Shown: piece after piece, positions 1 to 6,807 of the stretch | Layout: each line of letters starts with the position of its first letter | How positions within the stretch are numbered: position 1 is the first letter of the stretch | NCBI RefSeq assembly: GCF_946190375.1 | Contig: NZ_CAMIAF010000020.1 | Coordinates: forward strand, 1 to 41,412 | Source of the DNA: Streptococcus mitis | Lineage (GTDB): Bacteria > Bacillota > Bacilli > Lactobacillales > Streptococcaceae | Length of the DNA stretch: 41,412 nucleotides | Direction: 5' to 3' | Program-made: the position numbers and the translations under genes | The notes under the pieces: model-generated | The model's database searches: none | The model's input: only the letters and a program-made list of their open reading frames with translations | Told to the model about the DNA's origin: nothing

Positions 1-2
1 TT

Positions 3-76
<74 letters not shown>

Positions 77-158
77 TAGTGTTTAGTCCATTACTAGAGA
101 ATTGAAATATTATCTTTTCACTAAGAGGACACGGGTTTGTTCCCGTATAAACTATTTT

Positions 159-248
159 GGAGGATTACCCAAGTCCGGCTGAAGGGAACGGTCTTGAAAA
201 CCGTCAGGCGTGTAAAAGCGTGCGTGGGTTCGAATCCCACATCCTCCT
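159..248 (+). tRNA. tRNA-Ser(TGA)
   Basis: Class II tRNA with a long variable arm, acceptor stem GGAGGAT/ATCCTCC and a TGA anticodon. An 82-bp spacer separates it from tRNA-Ile and contains a small ACGGG/CCCGT hairpin at 131-146, possibly a processing structure. Confidence 0.95.
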
Positions 249-257
249 TTTCATTAA

Positions 258-331
<74 letters not shown>

Positions 332-334
332 TAA

Positions 335-407
335 GGCTCGGTAGCTCAGTTGGTAGAGCAATGGATTGAAGCTCCATGTGTCGGCGGTTCGATTCCGTCT
401 CGCGCCA
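335..407 (+). tRNA. tRNA-Phe(GAA)
   Basis: GAA anticodon in the loop of ATGGA/TCCAT, with standard D and T arms. The acceptor stem GGCTCGG/TCGCGCC has one internal T-C mismatch, which I recall as normal for streptococcal tRNA-Phe. Confidence 0.93.
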
Positions 408-424
408 TTTATATATTATATTTT

Positions 425-505
425 GGAAGGGTAGCGAAGAGGCTAAACGCGGCGGACTGTAAATCCGCTCCTTCGGGTTCGGGGGTTCGAATCCCTCCCC
501 TTCCA
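425..505 (+). tRNA. tRNA-Tyr(GTA)
   Basis: Class II tRNA with a GTA anticodon, a long variable arm (CTCCTTCGGGTTCG region) and acceptor stem GGAAGGG/CCCTTCC. Confidence 0.93.
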
Positions 506-509
506 TTTT

Positions 510-580
510 ACGGGCATAGTTTAAAGGTAGAACTAAGGTCTCCAAAACCTTCAGTGTGGGTTCAATTCCTACTGCCCGTG
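510..580 (+). tRNA. tRNA-Trp(CCA)
   Basis: CCA anticodon, acceptor stem ACGGGCA/TGCCCGT with discriminator G, which is the usual tryptophan identity base. It lies five bases after tRNA-Tyr. Confidence 0.93.
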
Positions 581-593
581 TTAATAGAATTAT

Positions 594-667
594 GGCGGGT
601 GTGGTGAAGTGGTTAACACACCAGATTGTGGCTCTGGCATGCGTGGGTTCGATCCCCATCACTCGCC
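594..667 (+). tRNA. tRNA-His(GTG)
   Basis: GTG anticodon and the extra 5' G(-1), here G594, paired with discriminator C667, the histidine identity pair. Acceptor stem GCGGGTG/CACTCGC. Confidence 0.93.
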
Positions 668-680
668 TATTTTATATTAT

Positions 681-752
681 TGGGGTATAGCCAAGCGGTA
701 AGGCAAGGGACTTTGACTCCCTCATGCGTTGGTTCGAATCCAGCTACCCCAG
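681..752 (+). tRNA. tRNA-Gln(TTG)
   Basis: TTG anticodon, acceptor stem TGGGGTA/TACCCCA and discriminator G752. Standard D and T arms. Confidence 0.93.
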
Positions 753-761
753 TTACTATTT

Positions 762-845
762 GCCGGCGTGGCGGAATTGGCAGACGCGCTGGACTCAAAA
801 TCCAGTGTCCGCAAGGACGTGCCGGTTCGACCCCGGCCGCCGGTA
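762..845 (+). tRNA. tRNA-Leu(CAA), integration target
   Basis: Class II tRNA with a CAA anticodon in the loop of CTGGA/TCCAG, acceptor stem GCCGGCG/CGCCGGT and discriminator A. The 3' half (793-845) is repeated at 12120 and 17880, showing that this gene is the attachment site of the two downstream elements. The gene itself is intact, because the integrating element supplies an identical 3' end. Confidence 0.95.
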
Positions 846-876
846 TAGTAATAAAGACAAGGTTTTCGAGCCTTGT
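793..876 (+). repeat. attL: tRNA-Leu 3' end direct repeat, copy 1
   Basis: The 59-bp core 793-851 is identical to 17880-17938 and matches 12120-12178 with one mismatch (C838 versus A12165). Identity with the middle copy continues through the terminator to 876. This is the left boundary of element A. Confidence 0.93.
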
Positions 877-884
877 TTTTTTAT
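857..884 (+). terminator. Terminator of the tRNA operon, supplied by element A
   Basis: An 8-bp stem ACAAGGTT/AGCCTTGT closed by a TTCG tetraloop and followed by a T run. The same terminator follows the middle att copy, but the right-hand att copy is followed by a different one, so this one belongs to the element rather than to the original chromosome. Confidence 0.85.
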
Positions 885-1063
885 TTTCTCAATTGATTTT
901 TGTTTCAAAGTTACTTAAAATTACTAATTTATATTTTTTCTTGTTTCTCGACTAGACTAACTGTCACTATATCCTTATCTATTTTTATATTATTGTTAAA
1001 GATTCTTGAATCATTTTACAGAAAACTATACAATAGATTTATGACTAATCAAGGAGGAATGCT

Positions 1064-1246
1064 ATGTCACAATATGATGAAGGATATTCAAAAGAATTAG
1101 TAGCACAAGCAAAAAAAGATATTAAAACATTAGTGAAAGAGAAATCAATACTTGTTAAAGTTGATTTTAGTAAACAAGACGATATTGATAAATTCTTTGC
1201 TGATGATGAGTTCCCTGAATATGTGGAGATAGTGTCAAATGTTTAG
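1064..1246 (+). CDS. Small acidic protein upstream of a nucleotidyltransferase
   Basis: A 60-residue protein not assigned to a family. It starts at an ATG behind a strong AAGGAGG Shine-Dalgarno. The sequence is charged, with a lysine-rich predicted helix (about residues 10-30) and an acidic C-terminal half (DDIDKFFADDEFPEY). Its stop is 18 bases before the ATG of the minimal nucleotidyltransferase gene, so the two are likely cotranscribed. In toxin-antitoxin loci a nucleotidyltransferase often pairs with a small helical partner, but no HEPN motif (Rx4-6H) is visible here. The role is therefore open, and the pairing idea is inference from position only. Confidence 0.6.
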   Translation: MSQYDEGYSKELVAQAKKDIKTLVKEKSILVKVDFSKQDDIDKFFADDEFPEYVEIVSNV

Positions 1247-1264
1247 AAAATAAAGGGGAGATTT

Positions 1265-1582
1265 ATGGTGATTTACACATTAGATGATATTGAGGCTAAG
1301 ATTATTCCTATAGCTAAGCAATATAATATATCTAAAGTTTATCTTTTTGGTTCTTATGCAAGAGGGGAAGAAGATGAAAATAGTGATATAGATATTGCTT
1401 TAGAATTAGAAGACGTATCAAAATATATGGACGTTTATGGAAGTCTTTCGAGCATCTTTGGTGGTAATGTAGATATTCTATTGGTTAGTGATCTATTGTC
1501 ACCTAGAACCAATATAGGAGCACTGGTAAAGAAGAGTTTCTTAAATGATAGGATTCTTTTATACCACAAATCGATTGTTTAA
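1265..1582 (+). CDS. Minimal nucleotidyltransferase (MNT), MntA-like
   Basis: A 105-residue single-domain protein of the DNA polymerase beta superfamily. The signature is complete: GS at residues 29-30 (GSYARGE) followed by DxD at 41 and 43 (DIDIALE). The family's known roles include nucleotidylation of a HEPN toxin by MntA antitoxins. Here there is no adjacent HepT-like gene; the neighbours are a 60-residue protein upstream and a one-TM protein downstream. It starts at an ATG behind an AAAGGGGAG ribosome-binding site. It is element A cargo next to attL. The domain assignment is firm; the antitoxin role is unproven. Confidence 0.8.
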   Translation: MVIYTLDDIEAKIIPIAKQYNISKVYLFGSYARGEEDENSDIDIALELEDVSKYMDVYGSLSSIFGGNVDILLVSDLLSPRTNIGALVKKSFLNDRILLYHKSIV

Positions 1583-1667
1583 ATTGTTAATTCTTTAATA
1601 ATATAAAATTGTTTTTTGATTAATTTGTTGTTGAATATACTTTGGAATATTTACTTGGAGGATTATA

Positions 1668-2201
1668 ATGGATTTTTCTATTTTTGCATCATGGATTGAT
1701 TGGATTCTTAGAATTCTTCAAATTATCACATTTATTGGTGTTATTTTGAAAGTTACTTTTAACCAAAATTACTATTCTGATAACGTTTCATTAGAAAAAA
1801 TTAAACTTGAGGATTTTGATTCTTTAAACAGTCGTTTTGAGTTTATTCATGAATACGATTATATTAAAGATGAACCACATGTAAATTACTTTTTACTTTA
1901 TCCTAAGAATGTCGATATTAAAAAATTAGATTTTATTGATATTTCATATGGAAAGAACTGTAAGGAAATAGAGAAATTAAGGGATTCTAAAATAAATATT
2001 AGAAATCATACGTGTATTGTAATTAGTACTATTTTACCTGAAGGTGCTCCATTTTTTAAAGTGAAATGGGAAACGAGTACTGGGGAGATAGGTGAGTATG
2101 TTTTCAGGTACAATGGGTTTAATGGTAATTCAGATTCACCTTCTTATAAAACTAAATTAACGATTAAAAGAAAAATTTTGATGATATTGAGTTTGAAATA
2201 A
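1668..2201 (+). CDS. Membrane-anchored protein of unknown function
   Basis: A 177-residue protein that I do not recognise. A strong TTGGAGGATT ribosome-binding site precedes the ATG. The N-terminus holds one hydrophobic segment (about residues 9-30, WIDWILRILQIITFIGVIL), followed by a soluble, aromatic-rich, probably beta-rich domain to the C-terminus. It lies between the nucleotidyltransferase and a 57-residue ORF, all on the same strand, so it may be part of a cargo operon. The single membrane anchor plus a small domain is a layout seen in several effector proteins, but no catalytic motif is visible. Confidence 0.6.
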   Translation: MDFSIFASWIDWILRILQIITFIGVILKVTFNQNYYSDNVSLEKIKLEDFDSLNSRFEFIHEYDYIKDEPHVNYFLLYPKNVDIKKLDFIDISYGKNCKEIEKLRDSKINIRNHTCIVISTILPEGAPFFKVKWETSTGEIGEYVFRYNGFNGNSDSPSYKTKLTIKRKILMILSLK

Positions 2202-2241
2202 TCTTAAAAATTCGATAGATGTATAGAAATTGGAGGGAGCT

Positions 2242-2415
2242 ATGGTAGAAAAATTAGATAATAATCCTCGTATGAGAGATATAACCGAGTATAATGAATT
2301 CACTCAGAATGCAATTAAGGAAAGTTTAGAAAAGTATAAAACGGAGGGAATAACTAAAAGTTTCGAAAGTATAGATAATTACTTTGAAAGAATGGTTCGT
2401 GAGAATACTAAGTAA
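2242..2415 (+). CDS. Small hypothetical protein
   Basis: A 57-residue charged, mostly helical protein (MVEKLDNNPRM... to ...FERMVRENTK). I chose the ATG at 2242 because a GGAGGGAG Shine-Dalgarno sits 5 bases upstream; an upstream TTG at 2230 would lie in the ribosome-binding site. It has the size and composition of an antitoxin or regulatory subunit, but no family is recognised. It is the last gene on the plus strand before a bidirectional terminator shared with the convergent integrase gene. Confidence 0.5.
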   Translation: MVEKLDNNPRMRDITEYNEFTQNAIKESLEKYKTEGITKSFESIDNYFERMVRENTK

Positions 2416-2455
2416 TCTTTTTTTGTAGAACTGAGTTATTTATATTTTTAATAAG

Positions 2456-2489
2456 AAAAAGAACAGCTTTTATTCTAGCTGTTCTTTTT
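2456..2489. terminator. Bidirectional terminator
   Basis: A perfect hairpin AAAAAGAACAGC/GCTGTTCTTTTT around a 10-base loop, with A and T runs on both sides. It serves both the 2242-2415 gene and the converging integrase gene, whose stop codon it overlaps. Confidence 0.85.
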
Positions 2490-3620
2490 AAAATAAATCA
2501 TTTAGTTTATCTGCTAAATCTCGTTGCTTACTAGGATATAAGTGGGAGTATGTGTCAATAGTTGTAGTTATTGATGCGTGACCTAATCTTTCTTTGACAA
2601 CTAGATAATCTTCACCTTGATTTATTAAGAGAGATGCGTGCGAATGTCTAAAATCATGTATTCTTATTTTTTTCAAACTATTATCTCTGGCAAGGATTTT
2701 TTTGTATTGTTTTTCAATTGAATTTTTTGTAAGACTAATTGGGCTGTTCTGAAATATTTGAAGCTCTTCGGTGTTATTTGTAAATACTTTTAATTTTTGT
2801 TTCTGTTCTGTTTTCCATTCTTCTAATGTCTTTATTAGTTTGTTATGAATAATGATTCTTCTAGTACCAGCTTTTGTCTTTGTACTACTAATATGTTCCT
2901 CACCATTATTAACGTATACTGACTTAATTACATGAATTGTACTTGTGGGAAATTCTATGTCCCTCCACGTAAGTGCAAGTGCTTCTCCTAGTCTCAGTCC
3001 AGTGAAGAATATACTGTAAAAAGTAGTTCAACATTATATTCATCTTTCTCAAATAGAGAAAGGAAATGCTTAAATTCTTTCACAGTCCAAAAATTCATTT
3101 TTCTTTTTTCTATTGGTAGTTTTTTAAGTAGTCTAACAGGATTATCGTTATAATACCCTTTTCTTAATCCTACATCTAATATTTTTTTCAATAAAATCAT
3201 TATTTTATTGATTGTGTTCGGATTCAAATACTTATCAGAGTTTTTGGCATTTTTTTCTCTTAAATCTTCTCGAAATTGATAGATATCTTCATAAGTGAGT
3301 TTTGAAACATCATAAACTTTTGAGAAGTAATCTTTTATATGCTTGTTGTAGTTATTTTCTTGTGTATCGATATAACTCTTTTTTCTATTATTTGTTTTAT
3401 CTTCTTCTTTTAATAGCTTATAAAGAATATCTATTGTTACTTTTGAACCAAAGCTTTTTTCCTTTAGTTCTACACTTCTTAAATACTGTTCAGCTTCCAG
3501 AGCTTCCCTTTTCGTTTTAAAGCCTTTTCTAACTATTCTACGTTGTTTAAGCGTGACAGCATTAATACCATTCGAAACATCGACAATCCAAGAACCATCT
3601 TTATTTTTACGAATAGCCAT
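2488..3620 (-). pseudogene. int: Tyrosine recombinase (integrase) of element A, frameshifted
   Basis: A site-specific integrase interrupted by one frameshift. The N-terminal part (3620-2994, 208 residues) has the AP2-like arm-binding domain and the core-binding domain and ends in ...FTVYSSLD. The frame from about 3010 to 2488 is open and carries the whole catalytic domain: TGLRLGEAL (first Arg), STKTKAGTRR (Lys), HDFRHSH (His-x-x-Arg), LGHAS and the DTYSHLY tyrosine. Adding one T in the short T run near 3003-3012 restores YFFTGLRLGE, which matches element B's FFTGMRMGE. All catalytic residues are present, so this is a recent break or a sequencing error. It is expected to recombine the tRNA-Leu att cores. 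Confidence 0.88.
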
Positions 3621-3623
3621 ATT

Positions 3624-3818
3624 CTATGCTTCTTTCTGCAGTTCCAGTCCTAGAAGTTCTTCTGCAATAGTTGCTGGAATAGTACCGATTCGTTTATTGT
3701 TATAGATAGAAAAGCCACGATTGACTAGTAGTACTTTCCCAGTATGTATAATTTTTCTTGCGGTACCAGGGCTGAATCCAAGTTCAATCAAATCATCTTT
3801 TGTTACGGTTTTAATCAT
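3624..3818 (-). CDS. DUF3173-family protein, probable excision factor
   Basis: A 64-residue basic protein of the DUF3173 type, with features such as DLIELGF, a basic helix TARKIIHTGK and YNNKRIGTIPATIAEELLG. This family regularly sits directly upstream of integrases in firmicute integrative elements and is thought to act as a small DNA-binding directionality factor. Here it is 3 bases upstream of int and has a good AAAGGAGA ribosome-binding site. Element B has a homologue at 14981-15187 in the same place. The excision role is inferred from context. Confidence 0.78.
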   Translation of the reverse strand: MIKTVTKDDLIELGFSPGTARKIIHTGKVLLVNRGFSIYNNKRIGTIPATIAEELLGLELQKEA

Positions 3819-3865
3819 TGGTTCTCCTTTGATAATTTTATAAATTTACTCCCCTAGCCATTGAA

Positions 3866-4252
3866 TTATTTTTGCTTATTATTTACCAAATGAATAGCAT
3901 CAGCCTTATAATACATCGTTTTGCTAATCATTGAAGCTCGAAGATTTTCAAATGTAACAGGTACTTCATCCATTGCTTGAATATAATCATTATCAACTAA
4001 TGGTTCAGGATTGTCAACGGATACTTGTGTTGATTTCTTCTTAAATGGTCCATCTTTGATAGTAATATTATATTTCCAACCAACAATCTTTTGGGTATTA
4101 AATCGTCTTTCGCTTCCATCACTATTTTTGATAATCTCGCCATTTTCATCGGCTCTGACTTCTGTTTCAAATTTTGGAAGTACCTCATCCAATTCAAATT
4201 TCGTTCCGATGTTATCGAAATTCCAGTCATTTTGTGATAGCATTTTTGCCAT
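3866..4252 (-). CDS. Element A replication/transfer accessory protein
   Basis: A 128-residue protein without a recognised domain, encoded between the initiator gene and the DUF3173 gene on the same strand. It begins at an ATG behind AAAGGAGAAATTAAAC. The predicted fold is beta-rich (VGWKYNITIKDGPFKKKSTQVSV), with paired valine/proline strands. Element B has a 105-residue protein in the equivalent position (16070-16387) with a similar strand pattern (LRLNVSIQDD...MITVKVKTITP). I infer an OB-like or structural accessory to the initiator, but sequence similarity is weak and the function is unknown. Confidence 0.6.
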   Translation of the reverse strand: MAKMLSQNDWNFDNIGTKFELDEVLPKFETEVRADENGEIIKNSDGSERRFNTQKIVGWKYNITIKDGPFKKKSTQVSVDNPEPLVDNDYIQAMDEVPVTFENLRASMISKTMYYKADAIHLVNNKQK

Positions 4253-4254
4253 GT

Positions 4255-5298
4255 TTAATTTCTCCTTTTTATGTTATCCTTAATTTTTGGTATTAAATCT
4301 TCTCTTTTGAAGAATATTACCCTTTCTATGAGTTGACTTGCTAACTCTGGAGGAAACTCCAAAGCTTCTAATTTTTCAAAGTTCTCTTTCTCTTGTTCAA
4401 ATAGTAATCCATTTTCATAGAGAAACTTATATGCTCTTAGAATGGCTCCAGAACCTTTAAAGACAAACCAATCTAACTTTTTTTCTAGTTCTGTCTTTGT
4501 TTTTGAAATAGTAATAGTAACTGGAGTTGACGAACCTAAGAATTTTTCCCAAGACCTTAGAGGCTTTGAAAATTGACTATCAGTATAAAACTTCACTTTA
4601 TCCTTTAGATATCCCTTTGTAAAGTTTAGAAGGTCTATTTCGCCCTTAAGCCATTCTTGAATGAAGTAGTGGGCTCTCTCTTTCCTAAGTTCTAACTCCG
4701 TTCTTATCCAATTTTCAATAAATCTCTTGCTGACACCGAGCTTAGATGCTCGTTCTAAGCATTTATCATATATTCTAAGTCTTTCATCATCATCATTAGG
4801 TTTTCTTAAATATAAGGTTTGTCCCGTTTTCTCATCTCCGTACGTAATGTAGTAGTTACTCTTACCATATAGGAAGCGGTTTTTTCTACAAATTTTAGAA
4901 AGTTGATTTGGAGTGAAGTAAGGAATTTCAATAAAATCGTCTATTGCGATATCAATTCTTCTTACTGAAAATGACTTATAATTGGAATATAGATTATCCA
5001 AGAAGTGACGTTCAGAAAGTCCCTTTGGGGTTAAAACCATATCTCGATAGAATTCTAATGCTTGTCCTGACATGACCAGCATGAAAGAATTTTCTTCATC
5101 ACCATAGTAGATACGAATATTACCATAGTTTATCTGAGAGTCATATTCATAGTATTTAAGACTGCCCTTATCTATAATAAATAGCTCTGTATCAAGAAGT
5201 AAGATATCTTCAACTATCTCTTCCAGTGAAAAGTCGAATGTATTAAACTGGATCTGAATCCAGTCAAAAACAGAACGTAAATTCTCGTTTTTTGCCAT
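4255..5298 (-). CDS. Rep_trans-family initiator / MobT-like relaxase
   Basis: A 347-residue protein of the replication initiation factor (Rep_trans) family, which includes the Tn916 and ICEBs1 relaxases as well as rolling-circle plasmid initiators. Visible family features are an N-terminal DWIQIQF, VMSGQALEFYR (about 75-85), the SVRRIDIAIDDF core at 111-122 with conserved Asp residues, LRIYDKCLE and WIRTELELR. Family members nick one DNA strand at an origin through a tyrosine. The likely target is the structured region 5395-5504 just upstream of the gene. It marks element A as a small integrative and mobilizable or satellite element rather than a prophage, because no capsid or conjugation genes are present. 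The ribosome-binding site is weak. Confidence 0.8.
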   Translation of the reverse strand: MAKNENLRSVFDWIQIQFNTFDFSLEEIVEDILLLDTELFIIDKGSLKYYEYDSQINYGNIRIYYGDEENSFMLVMSGQALEFYRDMVLTPKGLSERHFLDNLYSNYKSFSVRRIDIAIDDFIEIPYFTPNQLSKICRKNRFLYGKSNYYITYGDEKTGQTLYLRKPNDDDERLRIYDKCLERASKLGVSKRFIENWIRTELELRKERAHYFIQEWLKGEIDLLNFTKGYLKDKVKFYTDSQFSKPLRSWEKFLGSSTPVTITISKTKTELEKKLDWFVFKGSGAILRAYKFLYENGLLFEQEKENFEKLEALEFPPELASQLIERVIFFKREDLIPKIKDNIKRRN

Positions 5299-5394
5299 AA
5301 ATTTTGACTCAACTTTTTGCCTAATTTCACCACCTTAAAAACCGTGAAAAACCTTGATAATAATGCATTCTTTCGATAATACACCTGACTTGCA

Positions 5395-5504
5395 GAGGGT
5401 GGTGTTACTACACACCCTCACCAACCTTGAAAAAGCTCTTTGTTGTTCGTCTGCGCTTACAATTTGTTACGGTCTGCGGTAACATACTCGCTGACCGTAA
5501 CAAA
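5395..5504. other. Candidate origin / oriT of element A
   Basis: Lies in the 207-bp gap between the initiator gene and its upstream neighbour. It holds two inverted repeats. One has arms GAGGGTG (5395-5401) and CACCCTC (5413-5419). The other has perfect 12-bp arms TTTGTTACGGTC (5463-5474) and GACCGTAACAAA (5493-5504), with a nested GTTACGG...GGTAAC. Structured repeats beside a Rep_trans gene are where nicking sites normally lie. The nick position itself cannot be read from sequence. Confidence 0.5.
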
Positions 5505-5505
5505 C

Positions 5506-5967
5506 CTACTTGCCGAACTTCCTTCGAGCTTTTTCCCAAGCACCAAATGGAAGTAGTTCAAGTGTAGAGAGAATTTCTTCTTGCTCTTTTTCCAATCGTT
5601 GGAATTTTATTTGCAGTTTTTTATTACTAGAATACAAATTCTTAAAATTATCATTCAAGGTAATAAAATCTTCTTTAAGGGTTTCGAGTTGCTGAGTAAG
5701 GGTGTTTTCCTTATGTTTATGAATATCTCCATAAGTTTCCCTTATAGCATCTTTTAATGACATCTCGTTTTTCAAATAAGCAATCGTCCTGAAATCCTCA
5801 ACATCATCGTCAGTGAAGTTATAAAAACTTACAAACTGCCTACTATTCCTTGCTTGAACTTTTTTAAACTCATGACCACTAATGTCCTTTATCAAGGTTA
5901 TCCATTTTTTAGCAGTACTGACAGAGTTTAAACCGTCAACCGAGGAAACAAGTTTATTTATATCCAT
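5506..5967 (-). CDS. HTH + coiled-coil accessory protein
   Basis: A 153-residue protein with an N-terminal helix-turn-helix-like segment (about 12-30, GLNSVSTAKKWITLIKDISG), a short middle domain and a long C-terminal coiled coil (about 90-135, QQLETLKEDFITLNDNFKNLYSSN). It is clearly homologous to the element B protein 16571-17020: both share S(V/I)ST.KKW...SG.EF.K and a following F.DFT/NFT segment. It is the first gene of the replication operon, 5' to the initiator. The layout resembles plasmid RepB- or MerR-like accessory proteins. A role in replication control or segregation is inference. Confidence 0.65.
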   Translation of the reverse strand: MDINKLVSSVDGLNSVSTAKKWITLIKDISGHEFKKVQARNSRQFVSFYNFTDDDVEDFRTIAYLKNEMSLKDAIRETYGDIHKHKENTLTQQLETLKEDFITLNDNFKNLYSSNKKLQIKFQRLEKEQEEILSTLELLPFGAWEKARRKFGK

Positions 5968-5990
5968 ATTCCCCCGTTCTAACGAAAGTG

Positions 5991-6057
5991 TGGTATAATG
6001 GTCTTATAGAAATTTTGTTTAGTCTTTGATTTTGTCGTGATTATCAAAGACTTTTTA
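5991..6057 (+). ncRNA. Predicted short antisense RNA in the replication-operon leader
   Basis: A textbook extended -10 promoter (TGTGG followed by TATAAT at 5994-5999) reads away from the 5506-5967 gene. About 20 bases downstream comes a perfect 10-bp hairpin AGTCTTTGAT (6021-6030) / ATCAAAGACT (6043-6052) ending in TTTTT. The T run lies only on the plus-strand side. The expected product, about 6006 to 6057, would be antisense to the leader of the minus-strand replication operon, as in plasmid copy-control RNAs. There is no experimental support. Confidence 0.45.
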
Positions 6058-6104
6058 ATACAATCATAGGCATTTACCTCCGATAAAATTTTTATTATTT
6101 AGAA

Positions 6105-6180
6105 ATGTCGGTTTATCCGACATATTTATAATACACTCGTTTTTAGAAATTGTCAAGAAAAATGTCGCAATATTCGACAT
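6105..6180. promoter_or_regulatory. Repressor operators and divergent promoter of element A
   Basis: Two 19-bp palindromes with the same arms, ATGTCGGTTTATCCGACAT (6105-6123) and ATGTCGCAATATTCGACAT (6162-6180), flank a plus-strand TATAAT at 6127-6132. They sit between the repressor gene and the divergent replication operon. This is the expected arrangement for Cro/CI-type operators that control both directions. Confidence 0.82.
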
Positions 6181-6202
6181 TTTAAATTAATTAGGAGAAA
6201 AT

Positions 6203-6655
6203 ATGAGCATTTTTGGAGATAATATAAAGAGATTAAGAAAGAATAAGGGGCTGAAACAACAAGAAATAGCCGAATTACTGGGTGTAAAACGAAATACATA
6301 TAGTGACTGGGAAAATGGAAAGACGGAACCCAAACTGGAAAACGTTGTTAAACTAGCTCAAATTTTTAATACGACTACTGATGAGTTGTTAGGACAAACA
6401 ATATATTCAAAAGTAAAATTAGTTAGATTTTTGGATGACTATGATGTAAGTGATATAAGAAATTGGTCGAAAGAAGAGAGAGATAGTTTTAAATTTGCCA
6501 TTTTATTTGAAATAATGCAAAGAAATGATAAAATTGGTTTGCTAAACTTAAAAAATAATTTAATTGTAGAGCATAACTTAGATAAAATTGAACGAGAAGT
6601 AATTAACACTATTTTTAAAGAAGTGCAATTGGAGTTTCAAGATTTTCCAAATTAA
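6203..6655 (+). CDS. Cro/CI-type repressor of element A
   Basis: A 150-residue protein with an N-terminal HTH_3 domain (about residues 6-60: IKRLRKNKGLKQQEIAELLG, then VKRNTYSDWENGKTEPKLENVVKLA, ending DELLG). The C-terminal half is helical and lacks the Ala-Gly cleavage site and Ser/Lys dyad of LexA-like repressors, so release is probably not by RecA-dependent self-cleavage. It is transcribed away from the replication operon, and two matching 19-bp palindromes lie immediately upstream. The start ATG has a TAGGAGAAA ribosome-binding site. It probably keeps the element's replication genes quiet. Confidence 0.85.
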   Translation: MSIFGDNIKRLRKNKGLKQQEIAELLGVKRNTYSDWENGKTEPKLENVVKLAQIFNTTTDELLGQTIYSKVKLVRFLDDYDVSDIRNWSKEERDSFKFAILFEIMQRNDKIGLLNLKNNLIVEHNLDKIEREVINTIFKEVQLEFQDFPN

Positions 6656-6736
6656 TATACAATTTAATTAAAATCTTTGATGAAGTTCAAGCTAGCTATA
6701 AATATGTAGAAAATAGTTTATAGGATACTGTAACTA

Positions 6737-6771
6737 AAAAATGGCCTTATCAAGAAGATAAGGCTATTTTT
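6737..6771. terminator. Bidirectional terminator
   Basis: Hairpin GCCTTATC/GATAAGGC with flanking A and T runs, between the repressor gene (plus) and the converging RNxxxHG gene (minus). Confidence 0.8.
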
Positions 6772-6807
6772 CTTTTACTCAACTTAATAGTTCACTAGAA
6801 TTTAGTA

